Shown here piece by piece: positions 46,401-56,934 of a stretch of DNA of 64,000 nucleotides. The notes below the pieces were generated by a model. That model had not been told where the DNA came from, searched no databases, and saw only the letters and a program-made list of their open reading frames with translations. Location: assembly GCA_947561585.1 (NCBI GenBank), contig CANNZV010001172.1, positions 62,001 to 126,000 on the forward strand, read 5' to 3'. The stretch comes from Caprella mutica (lineage: Eukaryota > Arthropoda > Malacostraca > Amphipoda > Caprellidae). The translations under genes and the position numbers were made by a program. Each line of letters begins with the position of its first letter. Within the stretch, counting starts at the first letter, position 1.

Positions 46401-46665
46401 GATAAGATTTTAGTATTTTATAAATATTTTTACTCATATAGGTACATCCCAATACTCTGAAAGTGAACGTAGGTCATGAGTACCCACTTTGCGAGTACTG
46501 TACTGTCCCTTCAATTATTAGATATGATATCTTAACTAACTTCTAAAATGTTTCTAAACAGTACTATCACTAGTAGCTCCTCACCTTTGTTTGAGTAGCT
46601 GTGGCGGAGTAGAGGAGTAGTGAGAGGAGTAGTGAGAGGAGTAGAGAGAGGAGTAGAGAGTACAT
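34414..46665 (-). CDS. Secreted procarboxypeptidase B-like (M14A), 7 exons, 440 aa
   Basis: Exons (minus): 46665-46585, 44691-44578, 42008-41870, 38584-38493, 36555-36453, 36144-35976, 35038-34414. All junctions are GT-AG and the phases agree throughout; the sum is 1323 nt. Residues 1 to about 23 are a leucine-rich signal peptide, 28 to about 111 the inhibitory propeptide ending in arginines (RRTRRAARR, a tryptic activation site), and the rest catalytic. Zinc ligands are H179, E182 and H307. Also present are R239, N256-R257 (C-terminal carboxylate binding), E384 (general base), C250/C272, and D368 at the position that is Asp in carboxypeptidase B, so it should release C-terminal Arg/Lys. Oddities: Gly at the usual Tyr248 position with Tyr one residue later, Phe for Tyr198, and an arginine-rich tail (426-439). 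An acceptor-like CCGCAG before the ATG suggests a non-coding first exon. Confidence 0.92.
35039..35428 (-). other. Carboxypeptidase intron 6, left part
   Basis: AT-rich intron sequence between exon 7 and the 16-bp minisatellite. Nothing else is recognised. Confidence 0.5.
35429..35850. repeat. 16-bp minisatellite in carboxypeptidase intron 6
   Basis: About 26 copies of tcaaattaccgggagt, with 'ggggat', 'ggaag' and 'ggaatc' variants. Open frames across it on both strands are products of the 16-bp repeat, not genes. Confidence 0.95.
36282..36460. repeat. 25-bp minisatellite made from the exon 5 splice donor
   Basis: Seven units of the type ccctccactcacctccctct plus ctacc. On the minus strand each unit reads GGAG|GTGAGT. 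The unit at 36447-36452 is the real donor of carboxypeptidase exon 5. Copies at 36422, 36397, 36372, 36347 and 36322 keep GTGAGT, and the one at 36297 is changed to ATGAGT. Confidence 0.92.
36597..38425. mobile_element. Unidentified 1.83-kb insertion with a 9-bp target duplication, intron 4
   Basis: CAATAAATA lies at 36588-36596 and 38426-38434. The inside is richer in G+C than its surroundings, especially after 36880, and ends 'ggcgagcggggatccc' without poly(A) or inverted repeats. The longest open frame (37823-38203, plus, 126 codons) has no domain I recognise. It may be a non-autonomous non-LTR retroposon; orientation and family are open. Confidence 0.55.
38745..38935. repeat. SINE-like dispersed repeat, copy 2 (intron 3)
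   Basis: Shares 'gagccactttc', 'tctgactactt', 'gtcccttgtatttaa', 'tcttttgacgtcagcgata' and 'ttggttccgaagcagac' with 9905-10110. This is the best-preserved of the three copies seen. Confidence 0.6.
39868..39899 (+). ncRNA. Hammerhead-like core motif, copy 1
   Basis: CTGATGA, then GAATAGAAA paired with TTTCTATTC (9 bp, two-base loop, one unpaired T before the stem), then GAAA. That is the order of a hammerhead catalytic core with stem II. An AGCT/AGCT stem follows as a possible stem III. The expected stem I and the cleavage-site nucleotide are not convincing, so activity is doubtful. Confidence 0.35.
40480..40800 (-). pseudogene. Mariner-type transposase fragment in intron 3
   Basis: The minus strand reads, across frames, 'PTFWMGNLNGGKYLDMLND', 'QDGAPAHRC' and 'SDLTPCQFFFWGYIKN'. 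The last is the region around the second and third catalytic Asp; the third Asp is changed to Gln. It is the same broad family as the 14-kb element. Stops and shifts are frequent. Confidence 0.7.
42011..42024 (-). promoter_or_regulatory. C14 polypyrimidine tract of the exon 3 acceptor
   Basis: Fourteen consecutive C (minus strand) directly precede the AG of carboxypeptidase exon 3. It serves as the pyrimidine tract, but is an unusual, slippage-prone homopolymer. Confidence 0.6.
42510..43015. repeat. 20-bp minisatellite, about 19 copies, with diverged right end
   Basis: The unit ttgtattactttgtaattat is nearly perfect from 42540 to 42870. Shorter 'ttgtaattgtattta' units follow to 43015. It lies inside the Mutator-like element. 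Confidence 0.95.
43530..43911 (+). pseudogene. Mutator-like (MULE) transposase C-terminal fragment
   Basis: The plus-strand frame reads 'FLPINDV' and 'FRRRRKKNPIELWNV', then 'DRTLNGLPRTNNGDENN'. After one shift near 43790 come 'LCQSLSKEEALVQTKIEHIRRG' and an end at 43911. The 'WNV...L....RTNN..E..N..L' pattern is the conserved tail downstream of the MULE DDE domain in invertebrate copies. The catalytic domain itself is absent. Confidence 0.65.
44760..46560. other. Carboxypeptidase intron 1
   Basis: AT-rich intron of about 1.9 kb (44692-46584). No repeat copy, open frame or RNA gene was recognised in it. Confidence 0.5.
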
Positions 46666-46892
46666 AGCTACTCCCGGGGAGAGAAATAAACTGCGGAAAA
46701 AATAATAATATTCATTTATTAATTTAAAGTTGATGGGTTTAAAATAAAGATAGATCATTATACCAATAGAATTTAAATCAAATTTTAAAAAGTTCATCTT
46801 ATAAACATAATATATTTCAATATTGTTATTATTTTTAATACATATAAATCATGATCTTCCATAAATTTACAATAGTCAAAGTGATGAAATAA

Positions 46893-47562
46893 TTACAATG
46901 TTAATTAATGATCACAATGTTAATTAATAATTACAATGTTAATTAATGATCACAATGTTAATTAATAATTACAATGTTAATTAATGATCACAATGTTAAT
47001 TAATAATTACAATGTTAATTAATAATTACAATGTTAATTAATGATCACAATGTTAATTAATAATTACAATGTTAATTAATGATCACAATGTTAATTAATA
47101 ATTACAATGTTAATTAATAATTACAATGTTAATTAATAATTACAATGTTAATTAATAATTACAATGTTAATTAATAATTACAATGTTAATTAATAATTAC
47201 AATGTTAATTAATAATTACAATGTTAATTAATAATTACAATGTTAATTAATAATTACAATGTTAATTAATAATTACAATGTTAATTAATAATTACAATGT
47301 TAATTAATAATTACAATGTTAATTAATAATTACAATGTTAATTAATAATTACAATGTTAATTAATAATTACAATGTTAATTAATAATTACAATGTTAATT
47401 AATAATTACAATGTTAATTAATAATTACAATGTTAATTAATAATTACAATGTTAATTAATAATTACAATGTTAATTAATAATTACAATGTTAATTAATAA
47501 TTACAATGTTAATTAATAATTACAATGTTAATTAATAATTACAATGTTAATTAATAATTTAA
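46893..47562. repeat. 19-bp AT-rich minisatellite, about 35 copies
   Basis: The unit is acaatgttaattaataatt, with a 'gatcacaatg' variant alternating in the first 250 bp. It lies 230 bp upstream of the carboxypeptidase start codon, in its likely promoter or first-intron region. Confidence 0.95.
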
Positions 47563-47764
47563 TTAATAATTACAATGTTAATTAACAATTAGAGACATGT
47601 TAACATTGAGTTCACATGTGTAGTGTGACACTGAAAAACACTAACGTGTGAAAGTGTGAAGAGCATCACACACTTTTTAGGTAAATTAATTAGAACTGTC
47701 GAAAGTAGACTTTCTTTAAAGTTATACCATTTTGGTTAAGCTTATTAGTTACGGTGAAGAAAGC

Positions 47765-47801
<37 letters not shown>

Positions 47802-48345
47802 TTGCAGTTACTACAGTTATTGTAGTGGTTAGTTATTGCAGTTACTACAGTTATTGTAGTGGTTAGTTATTGCAGTTACTACAGTTATTGTAGTAGTTAG
47901 TTATTGCAGTTACTACAGTTATTGCAGTAGTTAGTTATTGCAGTTACTACAGTTATTGCAGTAGTTAGTTATTGCAGTTACTACAGTTATTGTAGTAGTT
48001 AGTTATTGCAGTTACTACAGTTATTGTAGTAGTTAGTTATTGCAGTTACTACAGTTATTGCAGTAGTTAGTTATTGCAGTTACTACAGTTATTGTAGTAG
48101 TTAGTTATTGCAGTTACTACAGTTATTGTAGTGGTTAGTTATTGCAGTTACTACAGTTATTGTAGTAGTTAGTTATTGCAGTTACTACAGTTATTGCAGT
48201 AGTTAGTTCTTGCAGTTACTACAGTTATTGTAGTGGTTAGTTATTGCAGTTACTACAGTTATTGTAGTAGTTAGTTATTGCAGTTACTACAGTTATTGTA
48301 GTAGTTAGTTATTGCAGTTACTACAGTTATTACAGTAATTAGTTA
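47765..48345. repeat. GTTA microsatellite and 34-bp minisatellite
   Basis: About nine GTTA repeats (47767-47802) are followed by about 15 copies of a 34-bp unit (ttattgcagttactacagtt plus attgtagtagttag). Each unit holds the small inverted repeat CTACA/TGTAG. Confidence 0.93.
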
Positions 48346-49290
48346 TATTCAGTTGTTGCTTGTTTTAACTACCTAGTGCCTTCCTTTAGTAGTCTCTTAT
48401 TTTTAGTACTTCTTTTCTTTTCCGTTGTTTCTATCTTTTTGGCAGTTTGGACAGTAATAGTCAATTATTTCTTGTCATCTTTGTTGAATTTTACAGAGAA
48501 ATCTGCATACATTTAATTATTCATATGTAAATGAAGATTATTCTTTGAAACTCTCAATTTCTCAAAATAAATGGCTTTATGTAGTTTTCAGTATCCGCTA
48601 GTTTGTTGTACAGCACACTTCGTGATTGTTTAATGACCTGGCTGGGGGGTTATAGGAGGGGTTGGAGGTGGATGGAGGTACGCCCCTCATTACACATTTA
48701 TTGGTATTCCATTTCAAAATGTATAAAATGAAGGTATTTAAAAGCGCGCAGCGCATTTTTAAGAGTGTGTAACTCGGTAAATTTTAGAGAACATTTCTAA
48801 AATTCGATTCAAGTATTGTTTATTCAATCGCCAACATTTGGAAACGGTCATGAAATAAGACTCCCTCTATATCGAGAAATGATTTTGAATGGTCGTTCAA
48901 ACTTATGTTAACAAAAATACAATAATTTCAGCCAAAATATTTCACATCATTAACTAAATACTGTTTATCTGTGATATTATGTTTAACTATAGATACACAT
49001 CCTCTCCTTAACTATCTACATCACAAGCTTCTCTACACTGTAACACACAAAGTGTGTCACAATAACACGCATTAAGGTTAATATCACAAGTGTGTAATAT
49101 TAAGTAAGTACTTCCCTATTCACTGTAGTAGATGTCATAGGTACCAGAGCCATGGGAGATGAATAGATAGATTTTCAAAGGAAAAAGTATAGGGTATATC
49201 TTTATAATATAGCTAACCAGTGTACTCGTGCCGTAAAAAATGATAGTAATTTTAATATATACTAGACAGCTCGTGACCAGTTGGCTTTTA
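48346..49290. other. No gene; short copy of the 52-kb inverted-repeat element
   Basis: 48588-48655 matches one arm end of the element at 51986-52668 ('gtatccgctagtttgttgtac', 'taatgacctgg'). The rest shows nothing recognisable. Confidence 0.45.
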
Positions 49291-50200
49291 TACAGGATGT
49301 TTTAAGAATTCTGGCAACCAGTTTAACGTATATCAAATAAATCATTTACAATCTATGCTACATTTAAGCTAGTGTCATAATCTTCCTATTTCAGGGCATC
49401 TACTTTTTCAAATTCATACTTTGTGTCATGGCTGTAGATTGAAATATAGTTGTCAAGCTCCACAAAGAAGGTGAGACTAATTCATTAATCAGACAGCAGT
49501 TGATAATGAATCGGTCTACTGTTTGAAAAATTGTTAAAACAACAGAATGAGACAGGTACAACCTCTGATAAACCAGAACGAAGTCCTAACCGAAAAAAGC
49601 GTACGGTTCTCGAAAAAAGTTGAGTCGAAACTCACGTCGATCTCATCGTAAACTGGCTGCAGAAGTCGATGTCAGCAAAACTTAAATGCATCGAGTGATG
49701 ACAGAAGATCTGAGAGCAAAACAAGTCGTCATATCCTGAATGAGATAACTGAAGGTACGCTCCTTAACTTGGTGATGTTCACAGATGTAGGAAATTAGAT
49801 ATTCATCAAGTTGTGAAGTATCAGAATGACTGACTTTGAAGTTCCTTAAAGCTCAGCTGAGGGTAGGATTGTGACGAGACGTCAAAACGCCAATACTGTG
49901 ATGTCATAGGCTTCCGTGACAGTCACTGGAAGATCTCCCATCATATTTGTACCTTGCGGGGTCAAATTGAACTCAGAACTGTTCTCTCACATTCTGAAAT
50001 CCAAGTTGCTACCTTGGGCTAAAAAATACTTTCAGAGTTCTCTATGGAGTCTCCAATAGGACTCAGCATCATCGCACGGATCTAAACTGCTCCAAAACTG
50101 GATTCAAAAGAACATTCAAACCTTCATAGGCAAAGATGTCCGTTGAACTTTATCCGGTCAATTTTGGAGGCAAAGATCTCCGCTACTTCTCACACTTCTC
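49291..50200 (+). pseudogene. Degraded Tc1/mariner element
   Basis: Begins at a possible TIR 'acaggatgttttaagaattc' at 49293. Transposase words are spread over three frames: 'VKLHKEGETNSLIRQQL', 'KPERSPNRKKRTV', 'SHRKLAAEVDVSKT' and 'HRVMTEDLRAKQ', then near 50065 'DSASSHRTDLN' after a second-Asp-like 'Q.DSA'. Old and full of stops. The right end was not found. Confidence 0.6.
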
Positions 50201-50404
50201 TCGAGTTCCTGAAAGCAAAATTGACCTTTCTAATTTTAATATACATATACATTAACCAGGGTGTATTTCACATTCAAAACTGTAGTAATTTCCTTAACTG
50301 TTTCGGTCTGAATTTGGTTTGGTTTAACACAATCTGAAGACCTCAGAATTTTACTATTAGGTTTATACTTTGCATATTACAGTTTGGCTGTCATTGCTAT
50401 GGAT

Positions 50405-50700
50405 GACTAAATTCACACGGGTCTGTAATGAAACTAAAGTAGTATTATGCAACAGTTACAAGGTTACTCCTGAGTCCTGCAAATGCTGAAGGATTCTGTT
50501 TAGTGTGATAAACTTTATTATTGATGAATTCCCGTAGAAAGAAATCACAAGCTGTAAGATCAGGTGATCTTTGTTGCCATTGGATGTTCATGAACCTCAG
50601 CCAATCTACCTGTTTGAAAACTTTACTCCCACCCTCCAATGAGGCAGGACTCCATCTTGCATAACGAGAAAAGTATGTATCTGGTAAAATCGTAAAAGCA
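50405..50700 (-). pseudogene. Mariner-type transposase C-terminal fragment
   Basis: The minus strand reads 'NIQWQQRSPDLTACDFFLREF' and 'NNKVYHTKQNP', the region of the third catalytic Asp of the same family as the 14-kb element. The first and second catalytic regions are missing. Confidence 0.65.
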
Positions 50701-51039
50701 GGCCATAAGTCAGACTGGAGTAATTAGAGATAATTGCACCATTAACATTTCTATCAATGAAAACGGTGACGATCCATCTTGCATGATGGAACTACAACTT
50801 TTATTTTAACTAGAACAGTACCTGTTATTGAATCTAAACTGTATTGTAATTATATGTATTAATATTTATGGATACAAATATTCTGATTGAATGAAATAAA
50901 ATCTCTAAAAAGCCAAAACATAAATTTTAAAATAATTAAATTATTAGTGTGAATATTATTGTAGCCTGTAGTCATGATACTGCCACAACTGATTTGCTTT
51001 TCTTTTAATATGTATTTCTTAATAAAAGTGTGACTCACG
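50701..51039. other. No gene seen
   Basis: AT-rich flank with nothing recognised. Confidence 0.35.
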
Positions 51040-51625
51040 GACGGACAGACAGACGGACACAGCTCTTATTACCTTCGCAAAATGCGGGAAGGTCATATTT
51101 TAGCCGTCGTTTATTTATTTATCATCTTGTTATTCGCTTAACTGAAAAAGTGTTCCACCAAATTGCCTGAAATTTGGTGGAACGATTGGTCCGTGTCCAG
51201 TGACCTGCTAGGTCATTTATAACTCAAAAAGTATTGAACCATATTGCATTAAACTTGGTGGGACGATTGGTCAATATGCAGGAACCACTTTTTTAGATTT
51301 TGGGAGCGATCGGGTCAAAGGTCAAAGATCAAGGTCAAGGCCATTTGTAACTCAATAACTCAAAAAGTATTCAACCAAATTGTTTGGAATTTGATGGTAC
51401 AATTGGTCAATGCCGAGGAACCATCTGTTAGAATTTTGGGAGCGATCCGGTCAAAGGTCAAGGTCATTTATAAATCAATAACTCAAAACTTATTGAACCA
51501 TATTAATTTTCATGAAACTTGGTGGGACGATTGGTTATTTTGCAGTTAGCATTTTATTAATTTTGGGAGAGAACGGGTCAAAGCAGCGGCGAAGGTATGC
51601 GCTCTACCGAGTGCACATAATCAAG
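51040..51625. repeat. Dispersed repeat with GGTCAAAGGTCA-type units, copy 1
   Basis: Starts 'accttcgcaaaatgcgggaagg' and ends 'gcgaaggtatgcgctctacc'. The inside is about four diverged units of roughly 110-130 bp, each with 'aactcaaaaagtattgaacc', 'aaacttggtgggacgattgg' and 'gggtcaaaggtcaaggtca'. A second copy is at 53080-53660. The open frames in it reflect the repeat. The family is familiar from invertebrate genomes, but I cannot name it. Confidence 0.8.
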
Positions 51626-51865
51626 TTATAGTATAGATTGATATCCAATACTATCCAGAAACCTCTAGGTATAATGGATACTCTACCGGCTATTCTATTT
51701 TATCCTTATTCAAATAATGAATAATGTAATTTATTGATTATTCCACATCCTATATCGGTATATGTGAAATGTCAGCAATTGAGTAATTACCCCCACAGGA
51801 TATGTTACATGAGGATAAAATCTGTGTTATTTTACAGGAAGGATGCACAATGAGGAAGCAGGAAA

Positions 51866-51897
51866 GGGGGGGGGGTATTGGTGGGGGGGGAGGGGCT
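51866..51897 (+). other. G-rich tract, possible G-quadruplex
   Basis: G-runs of about 10, 2, 8 and 4 within 32 bases. The rest of 51626-51985 holds no gene. Confidence 0.4.
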
Positions 51898-51985
51898 TGG
51901 TAGCTTATATCAATAATTTACATAAAGAATTAAAATTAATTTAATTTATATGTTATGACACTTTAAATTTAATTATAATTTAAGG

Positions 51986-52668
51986 ATCTTTCCTATATGA
52001 CGACCCCCACAAAATTATTTTTATATATGTACTTTTGTCCATAGAATCCGAAAATCAAAACCGTTTTTTGTAGAAACTAATAGTTTTTGAGATATGAGGG
52101 TTTAAAGTTATTTATTTCCTATGTATTACTGAAGGATTGAGAACTTTGAAAAATCTCGTGTTTTCAAGCTTTTGGGTCAAAGATAGCCCTAGTGCAGTTT
52201 GTTTTATCCGCTAGTTTATTGTTCTGCACACTTCATGAGTGATTAATGACCTGGCAGGGGGGCTCATATATATCGAATATTTCCAGTTTCCGTGATATTT
52301 TCCATTTATTACTACAATGCTGATATATGCGTAATGGGGGGCGTGCTGCCCCCAAACCCCCCTGCCAGTTCAATAATCAATCATGAAGTGTTCAGTACAA
52401 CAAACTAGCGGATAAAACAAACTGCACTAGGGCTATCTTTGGCCCAAAAGCGTGAAAACACGAGTTTTTTTTCTAAAGTTCTCAATCCTTCAGTAATACA
52501 TAGGAAATAAATAACTTCAAACCCTCATATCTCAAAAACTTAGTTTCTACAAAAAACTGTTTTGATTTTCGGATTCTATGGACAAAAGAACACATAGAAA
52601 AAATTAAATTAAATTTTTTGGGGGTCGTCAAATGGGAAAGATCCTAATTTAATTTTTACCAACGAGGA
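51986..52668. mobile_element. Long inverted-repeat (foldback) MITE, about 680 bp
   Basis: The two arms (about 51986-52262 and 52365-52660) are reverse complements with few differences. Ends are AGGATCTTTCC and GGAAAGATCCT, with AATTTA on both outer sides as a possible duplication. The spacer is about 100 bp. There is no coding capacity. Confidence 0.85.
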
Positions 52669-53079
52669 GAGGGTCATATCAGACCACAGATTATAATTTA
52701 ATAATTTATAAATACGTTTCAAATAATTGATTATGACACTACCTAGTAGCTAGGTTTCTTGTTGCCAAGTTTAAAGTTCATTATTAATTTCATACTACAT
52801 ATTGCCCATATACCTAAATATTAATATTATGTTAACCATATACCTAGTATGTGAGTAAATAGATACGGCACCTAACTAATTAATTAAAATATATCAATAG
52901 AGAATCACTGTTCTCATTAGTACTAATTATGTATCTTCTCTATTACATGTACAAATGTAATCACATGCATTATTTATCAATATTTCGAAATGTTAATTGA
53001 AATATAAAACATTATTACTTTTTATTAATTAATTAAAATACACACGTACGTAGTACAGATACAGTACCAAACAAGTATC

Positions 53080-53660
53080 ACCTTTGCAATCTTGCGGAAG
53101 GTTATATTTTCATCGGAATTATTTATTTATTTATTTATCATTTTGTTATTCGCTTAACTGAAAAAGTGTTAAACCAAATTGCCTGAAATTTGGTGAAACG
53201 ATTGGTCCATGTCCAGTGACCTGCTGCTAGTCTTTTGGGAGTGACCCGGTCAAAGGTCAAGGTCATTTATAACTCAATTAGTATCGAACCATATTGCATG
53301 AAACTTGGTGGAACGATTGGTCAATATGCAGGAACCATTTTGATAGATTTTGGGAGTGATCGGGTAAAAAGTCAAAGATCAAGGTCAAGGCCATTTGTAA
53401 CTCAAAAAGTATTCAACCAAATTGTCTGAAATTTGAGGATACAATTGGTCAATGACCAGGAACGATCTGGTAGAATTTTGGAAGCGATCCGGTCAAAGGT
53501 CAAGGTCAAGGACATTTATAACTCGAAAAGTATTGTACCATATTGCATGAAACTTGGTGGGACGATTGGTTATTATCCAGTTAGCAGTTTCCTCAATTTT
53601 GGGAGAGAACGGGTCAAAGCAGAGGTGAAGGTATGCGCTCTACCGAGTGCACATAATCTA
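53080..53660. repeat. Dispersed repeat with GGTCAAAGGTCA-type units, copy 2
   Basis: Same structure, order and ends ('caccttt...gcggaagg' to 'gaaggtatgcgctctaccgag') as 51040-51625, in the same orientation 2 kb away. Together they flank the inverted-repeat MITE. Confidence 0.8.
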
Positions 53661-55660
53661 GTTCTTATTGTTTTAATCAACGAGGCTAATGTTTCTATTC
53701 ATTTTTCTGCAAACCGCATAGCCATGGAATATAATAGCATATTTTTGATTTTCTATGATTTTTATGATTTTTATAATCAAAAATCTGCGATAGGTACCTA
53801 TTTTAGATCCCACTTACTAATTTTCAGTCAGAAGAAAAAGACTGCACACCATTTGTTTTGAATGTCGACTAGGTTACATAGGTATAGTAAATTCAATATT
53901 AAATATTCCTGTAAAGGTATATAATTGGAGAAACTTATTATAAAAACGTTTAAATAATGTAAATCTTAAACTAAGGCCGAACATCCATTGTTTGTTAAGA
54001 TAATTTGAAATCAAAACAAAGAGTGTACAATCTTCTTCTTCAGCGTCAGGTTAGTGAATCGTACAATTATTGCACACAGAGTATTAAAAACTTTAAAAGC
54101 AAAAAATATTTACTATATCAACTGGACCGAATTTTAAGCGGTTTGCAGATTAATGATCCTAGACCTTAGTTCAACATTATGTAATAAACTCATTTTCTCT
54201 CGGAGAGGTAAACTAAAATAAATAATTTACCCGGAGAGGACCTTTAATATTGCTCCCAATAAAGTATCACTTTTACTCTTATTACAGATGGCATATTAAT
54301 TATTAACGGTTTTTAGGAAACCAACGCCTACAGTTACTATAAATAAACCATTGTGAGTGGAATAGATAACTATTAGAGATATATCTTACATATTATCGAC
54401 TGGATTTGTTACCTTGTATGTATGTTATTCACTCAGTTTCTAAAGGTCTTTATACTCCTCCAAGAGACGTTAGAAAGAACATAACCACCTACTTTCACCG
54501 CAACACTGACACTGACTGCTATTTGAACACTGACGGGATATTACGAGGAACTACGTTGCGGACAGCGATTCAGCGCCATCTAGTATCGGTAAATGGAGTA
54601 GGATTTTATATTTAACACTTAATTGAACGCTGAAAAATATCTGAATTATAAATTGAAGCTCTACCAGAAAGGGTATATTGTTTGTTATATACTAAAGATG
54701 TAAAACAAATGAGTGTCTGGTACTTTTTCGGGGGCAAGTGGATATTTCTCTCTAGGCAGGGAAAGGAAATACTACTGGGGGTGGTCACTTGACCCGGAAT
54801 GTAATCTTGAGGGTACCTCCTTAACCCATTATTGTACCGTGGTCACATTAACACTATTAGTCTACTACTAACATTTAATACTAATATACCTACTTATAAT
54901 AGGATCGTTATTCCAATCCTTATTACTTTACATATATATTTAATTGACCACATTTAAGAAATATCGCTAAAATGATAAATTATTGTGGAGATACAGAAAA
55001 AATGCGTTATAATAATTGATGTGATACAATGGATGCCTAGAAGATACAAGATACATGCGGGCAGTTTATTTTCATATTATTACTGATATTTTAGCCCATT
55101 TAATTACTCCATTTGATATCATTCAAAAGAATTACTATTCCTAGTTAAGAATATCTATTACTAGTTAAGAATATATATTCCTAGTTTAGAATAGCTCCTA
55201 GTTTTAGAATATATATGCCTACCTAGTTGTTTAGAATAGGTATTCTAGTTAAAATGATTACTCTAACGCAGTAATCTTCAATCACGATTCTGCGCGGGAA
55301 TCCCTGAAGAAATTTCCCAAAGGAATAAAAATATTTCACTCCTTAATTGGAATTTCCCAGACCTTTATTTCCTAGAGTATGGAAGGGAGTAGGGGAAGGT
55401 GGCTAACAATGGGATAAAAAAAAAACACAAAAATATTTAGATATTTCAATTACTATAAGTAAAATATGAAAAAACTAAAAACAGATATGTATGTACTATT
55501 GATATTTCTTTATTAAATGAAACTAACTAGAATGCTATCACATTTATAATTAAATAAAAAAAAATGTCCCATTGTATACCACACTGATGAACAATGGGAA
55601 GTTTTGAAGTTTTTGTCGAATTTTAATCTCAAATTATTTCATTATGCTGTCTGATAAGGC
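53661..55660. other. No gene seen
   Basis: AT-rich intergenic sequence. The open frame 54406-54615 has no domain. Short direct repeats 'cctagttaagaatat' occur at 55140-55250. Nothing else is supported. Confidence 0.4.
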
Positions 55661-55665
55661 TGCTT

Positions 55666-55866
55666 CACACATCACCGGTATCCGTCCGGCACGTCACCGG
55701 TCCGTCTCCGTCACTCTCCTCTCAGTTATTCGGTGTCAGTGAAAAAAAATATCGTTACATTAATTTCAACGGACACATTCACACAGTACCGGCTCTCTGC
55801 AGTGATAAAAAATCACGGACCGATGACGTGCCGGACGGAAATCGATGATGTGTGAAGCAGCCTTTA
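55666..55866. mobile_element. MITE with about 49-bp inverted ends (200 bp)
   Basis: Ends AGGCTGCTTCACACATCACC and, inward from the right, AGGCTGCTTCACACATCATC. Complementarity continues for about 49 bases through 'CCGTCCGGCACGTCA'. No coding capacity. The duplication at the ends is unclear. A diverged copy is at 20196-21400. Confidence 0.85.
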
Positions 55867-55982
55867 AACTTAGTTGGTTCATATAATATCAGTTTAATTG
55901 AAAAGATTCAAACTCAACGGGAAATCCATATTATTAAAGGATATTTAAACTCTGCGCTGAAGGTTTTGTTCAGATTTCAAGC

Positions 55983-56014
55983 TTTCGAATAGAGAAATTT
56001 CTATTCATCATCAG
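55983..56014 (-). ncRNA. Hammerhead-like core motif, copy 2
   Basis: On the minus strand CTGATGA, GAATAGA paired with TCTATTC, then GAAA. The flanks match copy 1 on both sides ('tcctcctgatgatgaatagaaa' type and 'cgaaagcttgaaa'), so the two are copies of one repeat. Stem II differs in length between copies but still pairs. Confidence 0.35.
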
Positions 56015-56639
56015 GAGGAGGGTGGAAAACCTGGACCTGACAATGAATTTTATGACCAATGGTTGTATGTTGGATACCGTCTTTCTATTTCAGCTATCTA
56101 TCCTATAGGCTATATTTTATTATTATTAATTAATCTATTAAATATTAAAATATGAGACGAAAATTAGAGAGAGAGATCAAACCGCACATAAATAGTTGAG
56201 TTATTTACTTTGTAAATATTCATTTCAAACTGATCTCCCTCAATTGTAAAACAACTTTTTTTTTATTTGTAATCGGTGAAATTGTGTCAAGTAACTTCAT
56301 TTACCTTTTCGATCTTTTTTCCGATATTTAGATTAAAATGTCGAAGCTCACGTCAGCATAGTTGCATCGGTAAATTAATCGTCTCACAAATTCATAATTA
56401 TTTGACCATGCTCTGTTAGATTCTCATAAAAGCTTAAAGCTCAAAAAATTGGTGAGCTTGAGCTATTGTCTAACAGTGGGTAGAATAGCACTAATTGGTG
56501 ATGAAAACAACATTGTAGGTAAGGTAACAGTAGATTCTTTAAGACTGTAGATACTATTACTACTCATACTGTCATACACATACTAGATGCATGATACATC
56601 TGAATAATCCATGTTTCAATGTATGAACAAAGTCGCCAG

Positions 56640-56665
56640 TATATTGGCGACTTTTGAGGGGTGAA
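56640..56665. repeat. Hairpin AAGTCGCCA/TGGCGACTT
   Basis: An 8-9 bp inverted repeat around 'gtatat', within otherwise featureless sequence (55871-56930 holds no gene). Similar GCGA/TCGC palindromes recur at 57406-57900. Confidence 0.5.
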
Positions 56666-56934
56666 ATAAATTGAAAAACATGTATATAACAACTCATTAA
56701 CTAGTAAATCACTCATAAAATAGTCTCAACTCATAATAATTAATCCATCAGTATGATCGCATCAGATGATCACTGATCAGAAAAGGCTACTTCTCCTAGA
56801 GTGCCAGTCTGTATTTGGTGCACAAAATCCCACTGACTTTTTCAAAAAGCTGAAAAAAATCCACCATAAATTCCCATTAATTTGGCTGATCCACCAACAT
56901 TTTCCTAATTTATCCACCGAAAATTAATAGGTAA

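Noticed and set aside
46893..48345. Long direct-repeat arrays as possible CRISPR arrays
   Set aside because: Units are contiguous with no unique spacers, no cas genes, and the context is a spliced eukaryotic genome; these are minisatellites.
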